A stretch of DNA of 64,000 nt, taken from Meconema thalassinum. Taxonomy: Eukaryota > Arthropoda > Insecta > Orthoptera > Tettigoniidae. Every line of letters begins with the position of its first letter. Within the stretch, counting starts at the first letter, position 1. The position numbers and the translations under genes were made by a program. The notes under the pieces are model-generated. The model made no database searches, was not told the origin of the DNA, and was given only the letters and a program-made list of their open reading frames with translations. The stretch spans positions 294,044,526 through 294,108,525 of the forward strand of contig OX336388.2 of the NCBI GenBank assembly GCA_946902985.2, read 5' to 3'. Below, piece after piece: positions 1 through 10,745 of the stretch.

Positions 1-770
1 AGAGGATCCACTCATTGCATTGAGACAATCACATTGCCCACTGACGAGAGGACCCACTCATTGCATTGAGGCAGTCGCAATGCCCACTGATAAGAGGACC
101 CACTCATTGCATTGAGAGACGCAATGCCCACTGACAAGAGGACCAACTCATTGCATTGAGACAGTCACATTGCCCACTGACAAGAGGACCAACTCATTGC
201 ATTGAGACAGTCACATTGCCCACTGACAAGAGGACCAACTCATTGCATTGAGACAATCACATCTCCCACTGACGAAAGGACCCACTCATTGCATTGAGAC
301 TGTCACATCTCCCACTGACAAGAGGACCAACTCATTGCATTGAGACAGTCACATCTCCCACAGCCGAGAGGATCCACTCATTGCATTGAGACAGTCACAT
401 CTCCCACAGCCGAGAGGATCCACTCATTGCATTGAGACAGTCACATCTCCCACAGCCGAGAGAATCCACTCATTGCATTGGACAGTCGCAATGCCCACAG
501 CCGAGAGGACCAACTCATTGCATTGAGACAGTCACAACTCCCACAGCCGAGAGGACCAACTCATTGCATTGAGACAATCACATCTCCCACTGACGAAAGG
601 ACCCACTCATTGCATTGAGACTGTCGCATTGCCCACAGACGAGAGGACCGACTCACTGCATTGAGACAGTCACATTGCCCACTGACAAGAGGACCCACTC
701 ATAGCATTGAGACTGTCACATTGCCCACTCACAAGAGGACCCACTCATTGCATTGAGGCAACCCCATTTC
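1..770. repeat. 46-bp minisatellite, at least 16 copies
   Basis: The stretch is a head-to-tail array whose core CTCATTGCATTGAG recurs at about 11, 57, 103 and 147 and onward, giving a period of 44-46 bases. Each unit has a variable part (for example ATTGCCCACTGAC versus ATCTCCCACAGCC), so at least two subtypes alternate. The array is cut by the window edge, so its true length is unknown. It decays after about 760. No coding function is apparent. Confidence 0.93.
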
Positions 771-1049
771 TCGCTGACAGTATCTCAGCCAGTGGCCTGT
801 TCGATCACCTTAAGACATTGCACTCACACAGAACCCACACTATGACACAGAGCTTGTCTGCAAGTGGTGTTCTTGTGAATTACAACAAGACCCTGCAATT
901 TAAATATTGGACCTTTCCTTTAAAATATTTTCGTAGAAAATGTTAGGCTGAACAGTGATTATTGGAGTGAACAATGCAAAGAAGACAAATTCTGTAAGTA
1001 GGTGGAAGGTTAATAAGTTGGTTCCTCATTTTAGGGGCTGCAACAATGC
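771..1049. other. unannotated spacer after minisatellite
   Basis: A short open frame runs out of the minisatellite to 946 but has no recognisable motif. I see nothing supportable here. Confidence 0.5.
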
Positions 1050-1170
1050 TGTCATGTAGACCTGTGTACTTTGGGTGTGTGGAATCTGTCTGATAACCGG
1101 TGTTAATTGTGATGGCTGTATTAGTGTGTGTTATCTGTAATTCAAGTAAGGACTGCAGACGATCAATTTC
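1050..1170 (+). repeat. dispersed repeat R, fragment
   Basis: The segment containing TGATGGCTGTATTAGTGTG is similar to 33190-33290 (plus strand) and, in reverse complement, to about 40490-40590. Three copies in 64 kb identify it as a dispersed repeat. The 33 kb copy continues into a segment with a box-B-like GATCGAACC, so it may belong to a tRNA-related SINE. Family unknown. Confidence 0.6.
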
Positions 1171-1374
1171 AAGTAGTTCTTACTTTTGCTACCAAATGCT
1201 ACCATCAACGACACCTAGCTGCGAACTTGGCTACTAGATGCCACTGCAACTAGCACCTGGTGAAGAACATTGGAACTTAATATAGCATTAATCAAACCTA
1301 ACCTACTTATTTATTTTATTAAGTTAGCTTCACACAATTGTAGTTAGTGGAAGGGTCTTTTACATGTCATAAAT

Positions 1375-1531
1375 TTATGACATTGGCCCTCCGGCTTTAC
1401 TTCCACTCCGAAGGAAGGCATAAACAGGAATTGTTAACGCTCTTAGAAAGATCCAAAGACTTCGGCCGGGTGTGAACCCTTGATCTTGGGCATAGAAGCT
1501 CAGCATGCTACCTACTACGCCACCGAAGCTG
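1375..1531 (-). mobile_element. tRNA-derived SINE fragment
   Basis: Read on the minus strand, the sequence contains a box A (TGGCGTAGTAGGTAGC, 1523-1508) and a box B-like element (around 1479-1469, GGGTTCACACCC), spaced as in the internal RNA polymerase III promoter of a tRNA. The rest does not fold as a plausible functional tRNA and the body continues leftward, so a SINE is likelier than a tRNA gene. No target duplication was identified. Confidence 0.6.
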
Positions 1532-1954
1532 CTGAGGTTAATAAGAACAACGATGCTACTTGACAAATAATTGTTGACAGAGTTACAGGAAGGTACACTT
1601 TGAAGCGAGAGGCTCTGCCAACTAAAAGCCGCCAGATATGTCGTTGAGAGAATTTCCTCACATATTATACCTTCTATTTATACTACAGTAAATAATAATT
1701 CCCCACCATTTACAGCATTTGTAGAAAGTTCCATTAATTACATACATATTTATTTTAGGCAGTATCAGGAAAATCTTATACTGATGGTGGAATAATTATC
1801 TGCAGACGGGAATAGAAGAGAAGCGTTTCTACAAAATTAGGCAGAACACTGGCCAAAATGGCGACCTCAAACAATATAAGAAGCTTAGGACTAAAGCTAA
1901 ACAAGCTGTAACTACTGTATAGCTAAGGCTGCTAATTTTAATGACACTTAGGAA
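1532..1954 (+). other. AT-rich spacer with possible LINE connector remnant
   Basis: Mostly non-coding. Around 1805-1915 the plus strand can be read as a basic, lysine/arginine-rich peptide (EEKRFYKIRQNTGQ, then QYKKLRTKAKQAV). It resembles the linker between endonuclease and reverse transcriptase domains of non-LTR retrotransposons. The evidence is compositional and weak. Confidence 0.3.
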
Positions 1955-3233
1955 TGTTTAAATACGTTAGAAGGAGTCGACCTAGCTGTGTTCATGGACT
2001 ACGATTCGGAATGCTGAATATACAAACATTGACTGGGAAGGTGGAGGAGATGGTGCATATGATGGAAAGAAGGAAGTTGGGTCTGCTGGGGCTGGAAGAA
2101 ACAAGGTATAAGGGAGAAGGAAGGGGAGAATTGAGAAAAGACTGTAGACTATATTGGAGTGGGAATGAGGAAGGAAAGAGGAATGGAGTGGGGGGGGTAG
2201 TAGTGAGAGATGGGTTAAAAGAAGAAGTGGTGAGAATAAGTGACAGGATGATGAAAGGAAAGTCTGTACAGTAGTTGTACTAATAGTGTATGCCCCACAG
2301 TTAGGCTGCACTGCTGAAGAGAAACAAGAGTTTGAAGACGAAATTCAGAAACAGGTGGGAGATTTAAATGCACATGTTGGAAGGGAAAGACAAGGGCATG
2401 AAAATGTGCTTGGACCAGAGGGTTGGTGGGAAACTCCTGGTTCAAGAAAAGAGAGAGCCACAAGATTACCTGGTATAGCAATGACCTGACTAGACTATAT
2501 CCTGTACGATAGTGATATGAATAGGTACATCATAGACATCAAGGTAATTCCATCAGAGGCCTTGGATAGTGACAACCGATTGTTGGTAATTAACCTGAGA
2601 GGGACCAAGGATAAGTAAGGGGCAGATTATCAGGATAGACGGATAAGGGAATGGAAGTTGAGAGGTGAAGAAAACAGGGTACAAGTAGAATACCTAGGAA
2701 TAGTGAAGGAAAGCATCCCAAATGATGAACTGAAGACAGTAGAAGAGGAATGGGGTAGATTCAAGAGGACACTAGTAAGGGCGGCAGAAGCAGTATGTGG
2801 AAGGACAAGCAACAAGAAGAGATCAGAAGAAACTCCATGGTGGAATCAGGAAACAAAAGATATAGTGCAGAAGAAGAATAGAACTTTCAGGGTGAGGTTC
2901 CAAAATAGGACAATAGAGACAAGAAAGAAGTACCAAATACGAAAGAAGGAAGTGAAAAGAGGGGTGGCTGAGGAGAGAAGAAAGTTGATGGAAGAGTGGA
3001 CAAAGATGATGGAGGAGGATAGTTAAGGTACCAAAAAGGTCCTATATGGGATGGTTAAAAGTAAGAGGAATGATATGACGGACTACATTCGAATGATGAA
3101 CAAAAGTGGTCGAGAAGTAGGGAATAAGGATGAACTCAAGATCATGTGGAGAGAGTACTTTGAAGAACTCTTGAACCAAAATGGTGACCCTGATAAAGAA
3201 ATAGAGGAACTGGGAACATGGAGGGAAGAGGAG

Positions 3234-3377
3234 GATGCAGTGAGGAAGATGAAAGGAGGGGAGTCGCCAGGAACATAAAAGGACTTAACACGGAGGGAAG
3301 TGGGGGACGCAGTGAGGAAGATGAAAGGAGGGAAGGCACCAGGTCTGGACGAGATATGTGTAGAGATGCTGAGAGCG
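3234..3377 (+). repeat. 72-bp tandem duplication inside LINE B copy 1
   Basis: The block beginning GATGCAGTGAGGAAGATGAA at 3234 recurs, slightly diverged, from 3306. It duplicates the codons for the RT block ending KMKGG.xPG. Family B copy 4 has this block once. The length is a multiple of three (24 codons), but an in-frame stop lies in the first unit. Confidence 0.75.
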
Positions 3378-3757
3378 GCAGGAGAGGAGGGGATGCAATG
3401 GCTATATCGAGTAATGAGGGCTGTATGGAAAGAGAGGAGGACCCCTGAGGACTGGAAGAAGGGAATTGTCCCAATCTTCAAGTAAGGTAGCAGAAAGGAG
3501 TGCAAGAATTATCAGGGGATTACATTGATGAACCATTGTGCGAAGATCTTTGAGAAAGTTTTGGAAAAGAGAATTCGGGCAAAATTGAAGGAAAGATGAG
3601 AGAAGAACAACATGGCTTCAGAGCAGGAAGGTCCACAGTAGATCTAATTTTTGCTGTAAGACTGTTGCAGGAAAAACATTATGAATATGGAATAGACCTA
3701 CTGATGACGTTCCTGGACATTGAAAAAGCATATGATAGTGTACGTAGAAGTAAGGTA

Positions 3758-5054
3758 CGAGGGTCACTACGAAAGTTTTGAGATACACCAAAAGTAATTT
3801 TTTTAAAATTATTCCGATTGTTGCACTTTCTCACCACACTGTATACACTTTTGCATTCGCTGAAACCACTTCTGGAAGCACTCCTGCCACACATTTTCTT
3901 CGATGGCTGCAAGCTCATCTTCGTAGGTCGTAACAGCTTTTTCAGGGGTTGAAAATCTCTTTCCACGCATGCGATTTTTTACCATTGGGAAGAGAAAAAA
4001 AATCACACAGAGCCAGGTCAGGACTGTAAGGTCGACGAATCATTAGTTTGACCTCTGTAGAATCCAGGAACTGAATTGTCATGTTGGCCGTGTGTGCAGA
4101 CGCGTTGTCGTGATGGAGAAGGATTCCTCGCAGTCCCGTGCGTGGCCGCCGTTCTTCAAGTTTGACAAAAACTTTTGGCAGGCAAACATTTGTGTACCAA
4201 TTAGTGGTAACTGTCCTTTGTTCCTCCAGAGGAATGGTTGCCACATGACCACTCTTCGAGAAGAATGAAGCCACCATTTTTTTGCCAACACTTCAGGGGC
4301 GCTTCACTTTTGTCGGTGTCTTGTCATCAGGAAAGATCCATACTGCTGATTGCCGCTTGGTCTCCGGATCAAATTGATAAATCCAGGTTTCGTCACCTGT
4401 GACGATGTCAGAAGCCGTCTAGAGTCCCCTCCTTTGAATCTAGTCAGCATTTCCTCGCACCATTCAACATGGGCGTGTTTTTGTTCTTCTGTCAAATTGT
4501 GAGGCACCCATCGGGATGAGACCTTCCTCACACGAAGGGATTCATGCAGGATTTTTAAAACTGCTGGCGAACCAATCTGCAATGCTGCCTCAATTTCTTT
4601 AAATATTAGACGATTATTTTCGCGAAGCATTTTCTCCACGGTTGTGATGTTTTCCTCAGTCACCGCCGTTGCCGGACGCCCTCTTCTCTCCCCATCTTTC
4701 AAAAATGTTCGGCCCCTTTTAAATTCCTGAAACCACCGGAAAACTGTAGCGCTGGAAGGAGCTATCTCCCCAAAAGCCTGTTGCAAACGCTCAAAACATT
4801 GAGACTGGTTTAACCCACTTTTAAAATCGTAGAAAATCATTGCACGAAAATGCTCTCTGTCCAGCTCCATTGCAGCAACTGACTACCTGCGCGGCGCAGC
4901 TTGTTCAACCTTGCACTGCGGGACTTCTTGGAGCGGGAGAGTCACTTCCTGCTACCAGGTTACTCACAAAGGATGGGGCTTTCGCACCCTGCGTTCAATT
5001 CAAGTGGGTGAACCTCCACTTTCTCAAATCTCAAAATTTCCGTAGTGACCTTCG
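3758..5054 (-). mobile_element. mariner transposon, full length, 1.3 kb
   Basis: The element is flanked by TA (3756-3757 and 5055-5056). Its ends are imperfect inverted repeats starting CGAGGGTCACTACG on the left and CGAAGGTCACTACG on the right read outward-in. At 1297 bp it has the usual mariner length. It interrupts LINE B copy 1 exactly between codons of the RT palm region, and the LINE reads on at 5057. The transposase is on the minus strand. Confidence 0.93.
3942..4870 (-). pseudogene. mariner transposase, frameshifted, DD34D motif visible
   Basis: Translation starts MELDREHFRAMIFYDF at 4870 and shows a paired-type helix-turn-helix N-terminus, then WVPHNLTEEQK, as in mariner-family transposases that cut and paste at TA. 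Reading across two frames gives the three catalytic aspartates: GDETWIYQFD (about 4400), LHHDNASAHTA (about 4110) and the D after YSPDLALC (about 4020). There are 34 residues between the second and third, the DD34D signature. The frame changes near 4400-4430 and 4290, and in-frame stops follow 3942, so no functional protein is made. The sequence is otherwise well conserved, which suggests moderate age. Confidence 0.9.
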
Positions 5055-5857
5055 TATGGAAGGCTTTGGAGAAGAGAGGAGTAGGAAAGCAGACTATATG
5101 GAGGATCAAGGAAATGTACTATGGAAGTATAAGCTGTGTGAAAGTAAGAGCTGAGAGAGAGATTGGCTGGAACAGAAGAATGGCTTGAGGCAAGGAAGTG
5201 CACTTACTCTTCATTGTAGTGATGGAAGATATAATGACCAGAGTGGCAGAGGTGATTGGCAAAAGAAGAATGAAAGTAATTGTGTTTGCAAATGATTTGA
5301 TGATCTGGGGAAACTAGGAGGAGGAAGTACAGGAGCAGTTGGATGTATGGGAAGAAATAGTACATGGATATGGGATGAAGTTTAGCATAAGCAAAAGCGA
5401 GTGGATGATCACAACCAGGAAGAAGAAGAGTGTCACAACGGGAATAACAATTGGTGGGAAGAATTGAGGAAAGTAGAGAGTTTCAAGTATCTGGGAAGCA
5501 CGATACAAGAAAATGGAAGAAACGACAGAAATAAATGAGGGGGGGGAGGCAAGCAGAATTATTCAGGAAAAGTGTAGTAAGGATGTCTCTCAAAACAGCA
5601 AAAGGGACATAATATGTCCCAATCCTGGCGTATGCCTCAGAGATCTGGGTTATGAAAGGAAGGGAGCGAAGCAGAATACAGGCTAGTGAGATGAAATTCT
5701 TGAGAAGCAGTATTGGAGTGACAAAGGTGGACAGTTAAGAAATGAGAAGATCAGAGAATTAGTCAAGGAGGGAGCATTACAAGATAGGATAGAGGAATCT
5801 AGGCTTAAATGATATGGGCATGTTAAGCGAATGGATGGGAGGAGGGTACCCAGGAAG

Positions 5858-6165
5858 ATCGTCGTCGGCTGTAACTCGATTCCGAGTAAACATACTTCTT
5901 CCTGCATTGAGCTTTTCAGACCAGCTTGTGGATGTGTTTCTGATGACTAAAGAGGCCAATCCTGGCATAAAGCATGCGCCCACATAAATTGCACTCAATG
6001 GTCTGGGGAGGACGGGGTTGCAATTGACGAAGCTTTCTAGCTTGTCGCTTGGCCTCTTCATGTCTGCGACGTCCTTCCTCAAAGAAGTTGACAGCCGTGG
6101 ATGTAATGTTCCGCTCAGTAAACGGTCCGCAGCAGAAGTTTCCCACGAGTGGATATGTATGCCAG
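5858..6165 (-). pseudogene. LINE family C 3' terminus with C2H2 zinc finger
   Basis: The minus strand encodes a basic helix (FFEEGRRRHEEAKRQARKL) followed by CNLCGRMLYARIGLFSHQ, a C-x2-C...H finger. A finger of this kind ends the protein of LINEs in the group represented here at 26695-28612 and 54467-61073. The 3' end at 5858 has a CGACGACGATC tail, the same GAC-type repeat that closes the LINE C copy at 61073. Its upstream part is missing: the Penelope copy A begins at 6166. Confidence 0.7.
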
Positions 6166-6237
6166 TTATTTAATCAGTTTGCAGCTTTCCGCCGAATCAA
6201 TACAAATTACGTTTGCGCTATTAGTACGCTAAGTAAG

Positions 6238-6290
6238 GTACATGTTTCGAACCATGCAAAAATCGGTCCTTCATCAGCCTCGACATATCA
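6238..6290 (-). ncRNA. hammerhead-ribozyme-like motif in Penelope A
   Basis: On the minus strand the order GTC (6284-6282), CTGATGA (6277-6271), GAAAC (6248-6244) is present. The bases outside GTC and GAAAC can pair over about six positions (ATATGT with ACATGT), like stem III. GGACC and GGTTC can form stem II after one extra A. However, only four bases lie between the cleavage site and CTGATGA, so stem I cannot form locally. Penelope-like elements are known to carry hammerhead motifs. Activity is not implied. Confidence 0.35.
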
Positions 6291-6994
6291 CATGAATGGC
6301 AAACACATCAAAAACACTGAACAATATCAAAAATAAAATGCATGCACACTAAGACATTCATAAACACATATTAAAACGTTCCATTAAAACTGCACAACAT
6401 ATCAAAATACACATATTAAAAGTACTTAAAGTCCATTTGACTTGTTCAATCGTCAACATTTAAATATGTGCAGTTATGATTGGAGATCTTGTCCTGTTCC
6501 ATTATCTGCTTCTTGGTTTCTTGTCTGTATGTGCAATAATGTCTTTCATTTAGCGAAGGGAGTCCTATTGTCATGTATAAGGAACGGAAATGGACCAGTA
6601 GTCCCATTTGAGTAGTTCCAATATGAAAAAACTTTTAGGTTGATTCCAGACCGCACCAAATAGTCCTCTGTTGAACGAAAACATTAAATTTATTTAGTGA
6701 ATGGACTTAAGCGATGATACTCCAATTTGATCAAACAGAAACGACTGCTAGAAAATCCTTACCTCCCAGTGCATGCAGTGAACATGCACGCTTGAATCAG
6801 CAGTAGCAACTGGGGTGCTGCAACTAGGCGAGGCGAGGTGAGGTCACGTGAGACATGTAGGGGTGGAGATTACCATTGGTGGACGCAATGAGCAGAGGAG
6901 CGGGGAGGTACTTGGAGAGGGAGGGGCAAAGGAGGTTGGGTGGTACTAAAATCCTAGATCTGTTTTTTTTTTTATGTTTGTTGTTGGTGACATA

Positions 6995-7940
6995 CCGTAT
7001 TTGCTCGCGTATATCTCGCACCCCATTTTTTTATTTGAAATTTCAGGGGAAAAAAAGTACTCACATATATATCGCATTCATTACTGACACCATCATATAA
7101 ATGAGCTTAATAACCTTGAGGTAGACATGCATGCGATTTAGCGCGCCACAACAGTCGTCATTGTCCAGGAACTTACCCGAAGCGTTACTAACAGGAACAG
7201 CGAGCAACAACGAGTTGATCCGAACTTTGATACGAGCCGATTAGGTGTTAGTGTTAGCACGCTGTACATCGTTAGTCTTCGGCCGCGGTTAGCTAAATTC
7301 GCCGCCTTGAGACACGTTCGAATTAGCGATTAGCGCGCCACACAAGTTGCGCAAGTAGGCCTACTGTTACATCGCAGAGAAACTCAGTTCAGTCCTCGAA
7401 TCTCAATGATTTCGTCTTTACGCATTGCGTCGCATCAGAACTCGGCCGCGTGCAAGCATACGGCACAGTGTGAGTGTTAGCACGCTGTACATCGTTCGCA
7501 CGTCTTCGGCCGTGGTTGGCTAAATTCACCGCCTTGAGACACGTTCGAATTAGCGAATAGCGCGCCACAACAGTTGCTCAAGTAGGCCTACTGTTGCATC
7601 GCAGAGAAACGCAGTTCAGTCTTCTCGAATCTCAATGATTTCGTTTTTACGCATTGAGTCGCATCAGAGCTCGGCCGCGTGCAAGCATATGGCGCAGCGT
7701 GAGTGTTAGCAGGATGTACATCGTTCGCCGCGTCTTCGGCCGCGGTTGGCTAAATTCACCGCCTTGAGACACGTTCGAATTAGCGATTAGCGCGCCACAA
7801 CAGTTGCGCAAGTAGGCCTACTGTTACATTGCAAATTTTTTTTTCCGGGAATATGGTCAGTTCCTGCGTATATCTCGCACCAAAAATTTTCACACATATT
7901 TTCGGTCAAAAAAGTGCGAGATATAAGCGAGCAAATACGG
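6995..7940. mobile_element. TA-target non-autonomous DNA element (CCGTATTTGCTCGC ends)
   Basis: Both ends are the inverted repeat CCGTATTTGCTCGC, extending to about 27 bases with one mismatch, and the flanks are TA (6993-6994, 7941-7942). Copy B of the Penelope shows the same site without the element and with a single TA (about 25862), proving insertion and a 2-bp duplication. No transposase is encoded. The interior holds about three ~227-bp tandem units (TGTTAGCACGCTGTACATCG near 7252 and 7474, diverged near 7704). A Tc1/mariner or pogo-like mobiliser is inferred from TA and end structure. Confidence 0.92.
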
Positions 7941-9031
7941 TAGTTTGTCAATGTTTCATATAAAACGTTGCTATCGAAATTGATTTCATTCAGATTGTGT
8001 AACGGGTTGTGTCTCAAGGCCTGGTCTATCTCAAGCTGTTCCAAAATATTAAGCATAATGCCTTTGCTGCAATAATGTAAAATTTCTAAGTCTTCCTCAA
8101 TTTTCGAAAAGTTGTGGTTGTATTCCTGCATGTGATTATTAATGGCTGAGAAATTTTTTGTGCCTCGCAGCGTTGAAATGCTCATTATATCTTATTTTAA
8201 AACTATGCCCCGTTTAACCTATGTAATCTGCATCACAGTCCTTGCACTTTATTCTGTAAATACCGGATTTCTGGAATTTGTCTTGTTTGTTGATCGATTT
8301 GGAGTTAAATAAGTGTTTCATAGTGGCGTTGTCTGTTCTGTATGCTATTCTAACCTCTTGTTTCTTGAAAACGTTCGTAATGTTATGAGTTAGCTGATTT
8401 GCGTATGTGAAAACTGCAAAAGACTTCTTCTTTTCTATTGGTTGCAAACTTGTGACTGGTTTATTTTTAATTTTGCTTAAAAGGGAGTCGACGTACATTT
8501 TGCTAAAACCATTGGCTATGGCGATCTGGTATATGGTAGAAAGCTCTTTATTCCAATCTTGTTCTGAGAGGGGTACGTTAATAGCTCTGTTGATATATGC
8601 CCTGAAAGCAGCTTTTTTATGGCTGGCCGGGTGATTTGAATCTTTCCTAATGGTGGTGTGCGCTTGGGTTGGTTTCCTGTATATTTTAAATCGTAGGCCC
8701 ATGGTGTCCCTAATGACAGTTAGATCCAGGTAGTTTATAGACTGTTTTATTTCGGAAGTTGTGGTAAATTTGATGCTATTATCAATTTGGTTTAGTTCCG
8801 TTGTGATGTGACTGATGTTGCTGATTTCATTATCTACTACCAGAAAAACGTCGTCGACGTATCTTGCCCAATAGCTGATGCCTTTTATTTTACTGATACT
8901 AATGTTCTCTAAATGGTCATGTAAATATTGGCCGTTATGCCTGATAATGGGGAACCCATGGAAAATCCTTCTGTCTGTCTGTAGATTTTTTGATTGAACG
9001 TGAAATAATTGTTTTGTACGGTAAATTTTAA

Positions 9032-10082
9032 CACAATGCGGACGGGACCCGAGTTGACTCGTGTTTCGCTAGCCGAACGTTGGTGGCGGGACCCGAGTGA
9101 ACTCGTGTTCACAGAATACGTACATTCTATGACATCTAACGGAACGTTCTGGAACTAATTATTGCTCAAGGTTGTTTGAACTTCCGTGCTGGATGGTTTG
9201 GGTATTCTTTGCTGCTATTTCCCGCTATTTTGCGGTTCATTTGTTTCGTTTCCCAACCTCTTGTTTACATGGTATAATGAGCCATGTGGTGGGTAACATG
9301 GCGCTTCCCAGACTGGCCGTGAGTTTAGATGCAGACGAGAATTTTAACGAATTATATACGGATAAGTATTCAGATTGCCCCTGTGACGTTGAAGATCGCG
9401 AGTTCGATTTTGAAAGCTCATCAGACGAAAGTGTCTCGGGTGACAATGATGATATACGCCCTCCAAAACAACGTGATTAGCGGTGGTCGAGAGTGAGGCT
9501 GAAAGTGATATAGTGAGTGTAAATGTAAGTGATATTTGTATTTCTACTAATGAATGGGTTGAAAATAGTAGTGCACCGACTTTAGAAGATTCCCTGGAGT
9601 TCCTGGCATAACGGTAAGACCCGATAATCCTCAAAACATTGACAAAGTAGTAGGCCTAATTTTCGGAGATGATTTTTTTGAACATGTTGCCGAGCATACG
9701 AACTTGTATCACCAGCAAACAGCTTCATCACACAAATTGTCCCCTAAAAGCTTGAAGGGGACTGATGTAACCAGTAGTAAAATGCACAAATTTTTTGCAT
9801 TGTTTATATTGATGGCACAGGTACGAAAGTCATGTTGGAAAGACTACTGGTCAAGTGATCCTCTAATTGAAACTCCCATATACACCAAATAAATGAGCAG
9901 AAATAGATTCGAGCAGATCCTCACATTCCTTCATTTCAGTGACAACAGTCAGGCCACAATCAGTACAAGGTTAGTAAAGCTAGGCCCATTTGTTTATGTG
10001 CATGCGCTGTAGCACTAAGTTACTCAGAAAATGGCCGGCCACAGGGGTTGAGCAGCGTGATGAGCACCCGGTCAGCAATGTG
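9032..10082 (+). mobile_element. piggyBac-like element 1, internally deleted (1.05 kb)
   Basis: It is flanked by TTAA (9028-9031, 10083-10086). The ends are imperfect inverted repeats, CACAATGCGGACGGG and CACATTGCTGACCGG. The uninterrupted Penelope copy B at 24772-24775 has the same context with one TTAA, so target and duplication are directly proved. The element encodes only the N-terminal third of a transposase and is therefore non-autonomous. Confidence 0.94.
9298..9960 (+). pseudogene. piggyBac transposase N-terminal fragment
   Basis: From ATG 9298 an acidic N-terminus is read (ADENFNELYTDKYSDC, then DFESSSDESVSGDNDD). After a stop at 9478 and frame changes come the start of the DDE_Tnp_1_7 domain: LYHQQTASSHKLSP, KMHKFFALFILMAQ, SSDPLIETPIY, MSRNRFEQILTFLHFSDN. 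This order is typical of piggyBac-family proteins. The three catalytic aspartates would lie downstream and are deleted. PiggyBac transposases excise precisely at TTAA. Confidence 0.85.
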
Positions 10083-10556
10083 TTAACAGGTTGATGAACT
10101 CCCTGATTTCACCATGTGACATCCTACTGTGCATTTTTAAATTTTCCTCTATTATGTCTACAGTGGGACCTACTGGGATGTTCGTGTACATATCGCTGAT
10201 GTCAGCAGTGTGCAAAGTTTCTGAGCCTTTTAGATTTAAAACTTTAGTGCGTTCACAGAAATCAATGGAATTTCTAATTGCATTATTAGTCGAAAATTTA
10301 TAGTGTTTTTCCAAATAATTTTGAAGGAATTGTGACAGCTTGTGAACAGGACTACCTCTGAAGTTTACAATAGGTCTGATCGGTACGTTATCCTTATGAG
10401 TTTTTGGTAATGCCCTGAGGGTTGGTATGCCTGGGTTCATATTGGATTTGATATTCATCTAAAATCTTGTTGGTGTTCTTTAATAGCTGCTTAAGCTTTC
10501 GTTGTGTGGGCCCTGTGGGATCTTTGCTGATGATGTTAAAATTTTTGTTGCTCAAA

Positions 10557-10745
10557 GTTAGACCAACTAATACAGCAGGCATGCACGGTGAGCAACGAGG
10601 AACCAGACGCTCCATCCCATGAATTCCAAAAACCGTTTGAAAACTTATCCACTGTTGATTTTAACCAGGCAGAAATCGAATTAATGGAAAAAGGCTATAA
10701 ACATAACTGGCACTCCTCCTACAATAATAAAACTAATTTAACAGT
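10557..10745 (+). pseudogene. inverted N-terminal segment of Penelope A
   Basis: The plus strand reads SNEEPDAPSHEFQKPFENLS then AEIELMEKGYKHNWHSSYNN. This is the type of N-terminal segment that precedes the RT in Penelope-like proteins, here opposite in orientation to the adjoining RT part on the minus strand. Copy B lacks this segment, being 5' truncated at about 24081, so the assignment is by family pattern, not by alignment to a copy in the window. Confidence 0.6.

Larger units (their letters stand above)
1955..5857 (+). mobile_element. LINE family B, copy 1 (broken, split by mariner)
   Basis: A non-LTR retrotransposon whose protein parallels the better-preserved copy at 45244-48567. The apurinic-endonuclease start (MLNIQTLTGKVEEMVHMMER) lies at about 2010. 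The linker follows at 2650-3030 and reverse-transcriptase blocks at 3300-3757 (KMKGGKAPG, EEQHGFRAGRSTVDLI, LDIEKAYDSV). After the mariner at 3758-5054 the sequence resumes with the RT thumb and C-terminal region at 5057-5857 (VMKGRERSRIQASEMKFLR). Frameshifts and stops are frequent, so it is a pseudogene. The 3' end with the usual TGA-repeat tail is missing: the copy stops against a minus-strand LINE C end at 5858. The clade is probably RTE-like because of the TGA-type tail of sister copies, which is inference. Confidence 0.88.
7943..10556 (-). pseudogene. Penelope RT/GIY-YIG protein, copy A, interrupted
   Basis: The RT part lies upstream of the piggyBac (10556-10087: LSNKNFNIISKDPTGPT, ALPKTHKDNVPIRPIVNF, DISDMYTNIPVGPTVD) and downstream of it (9027-8214). 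The YIG of the GIY-YIG motif (SGIYRIKCKDCDADYIG, about 8270-8214) is followed by a stop. The C-terminus is in another frame (8185-7943). At the point where copy B has a stop (25377), copy A reads lysine, so the copies carry different as well as shared lesions. Not functional as it stands. Confidence 0.88.
6166..10745 (-). mobile_element. Penelope-like element, copy A (interrupted, 5' inverted)
   Basis: The 3' UTR (6166-6992) and coding part match copy B (24081-26694) nearly base for base in reverse orientation. Two insertions interrupt it: a TA-element (6995-7940) and a piggyBac (9032-10082). At 10556 the match to copy B stops, and 10557-10745 carries the N-terminal coding segment in the opposite orientation, as expected of a 5' inversion during target-primed reverse transcription. 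LINE A then follows at 10746. Penelope-like elements encode an RT related to telomerase plus a GIY-YIG endonuclease. Confidence 0.9.

Noticed and set aside
1..770. CRISPR-like array of short repeats
   Set aside because: The intervening parts are repeats of each other, not unique spacers, and the DNA is eukaryotic. The same applies to 53125-54130.
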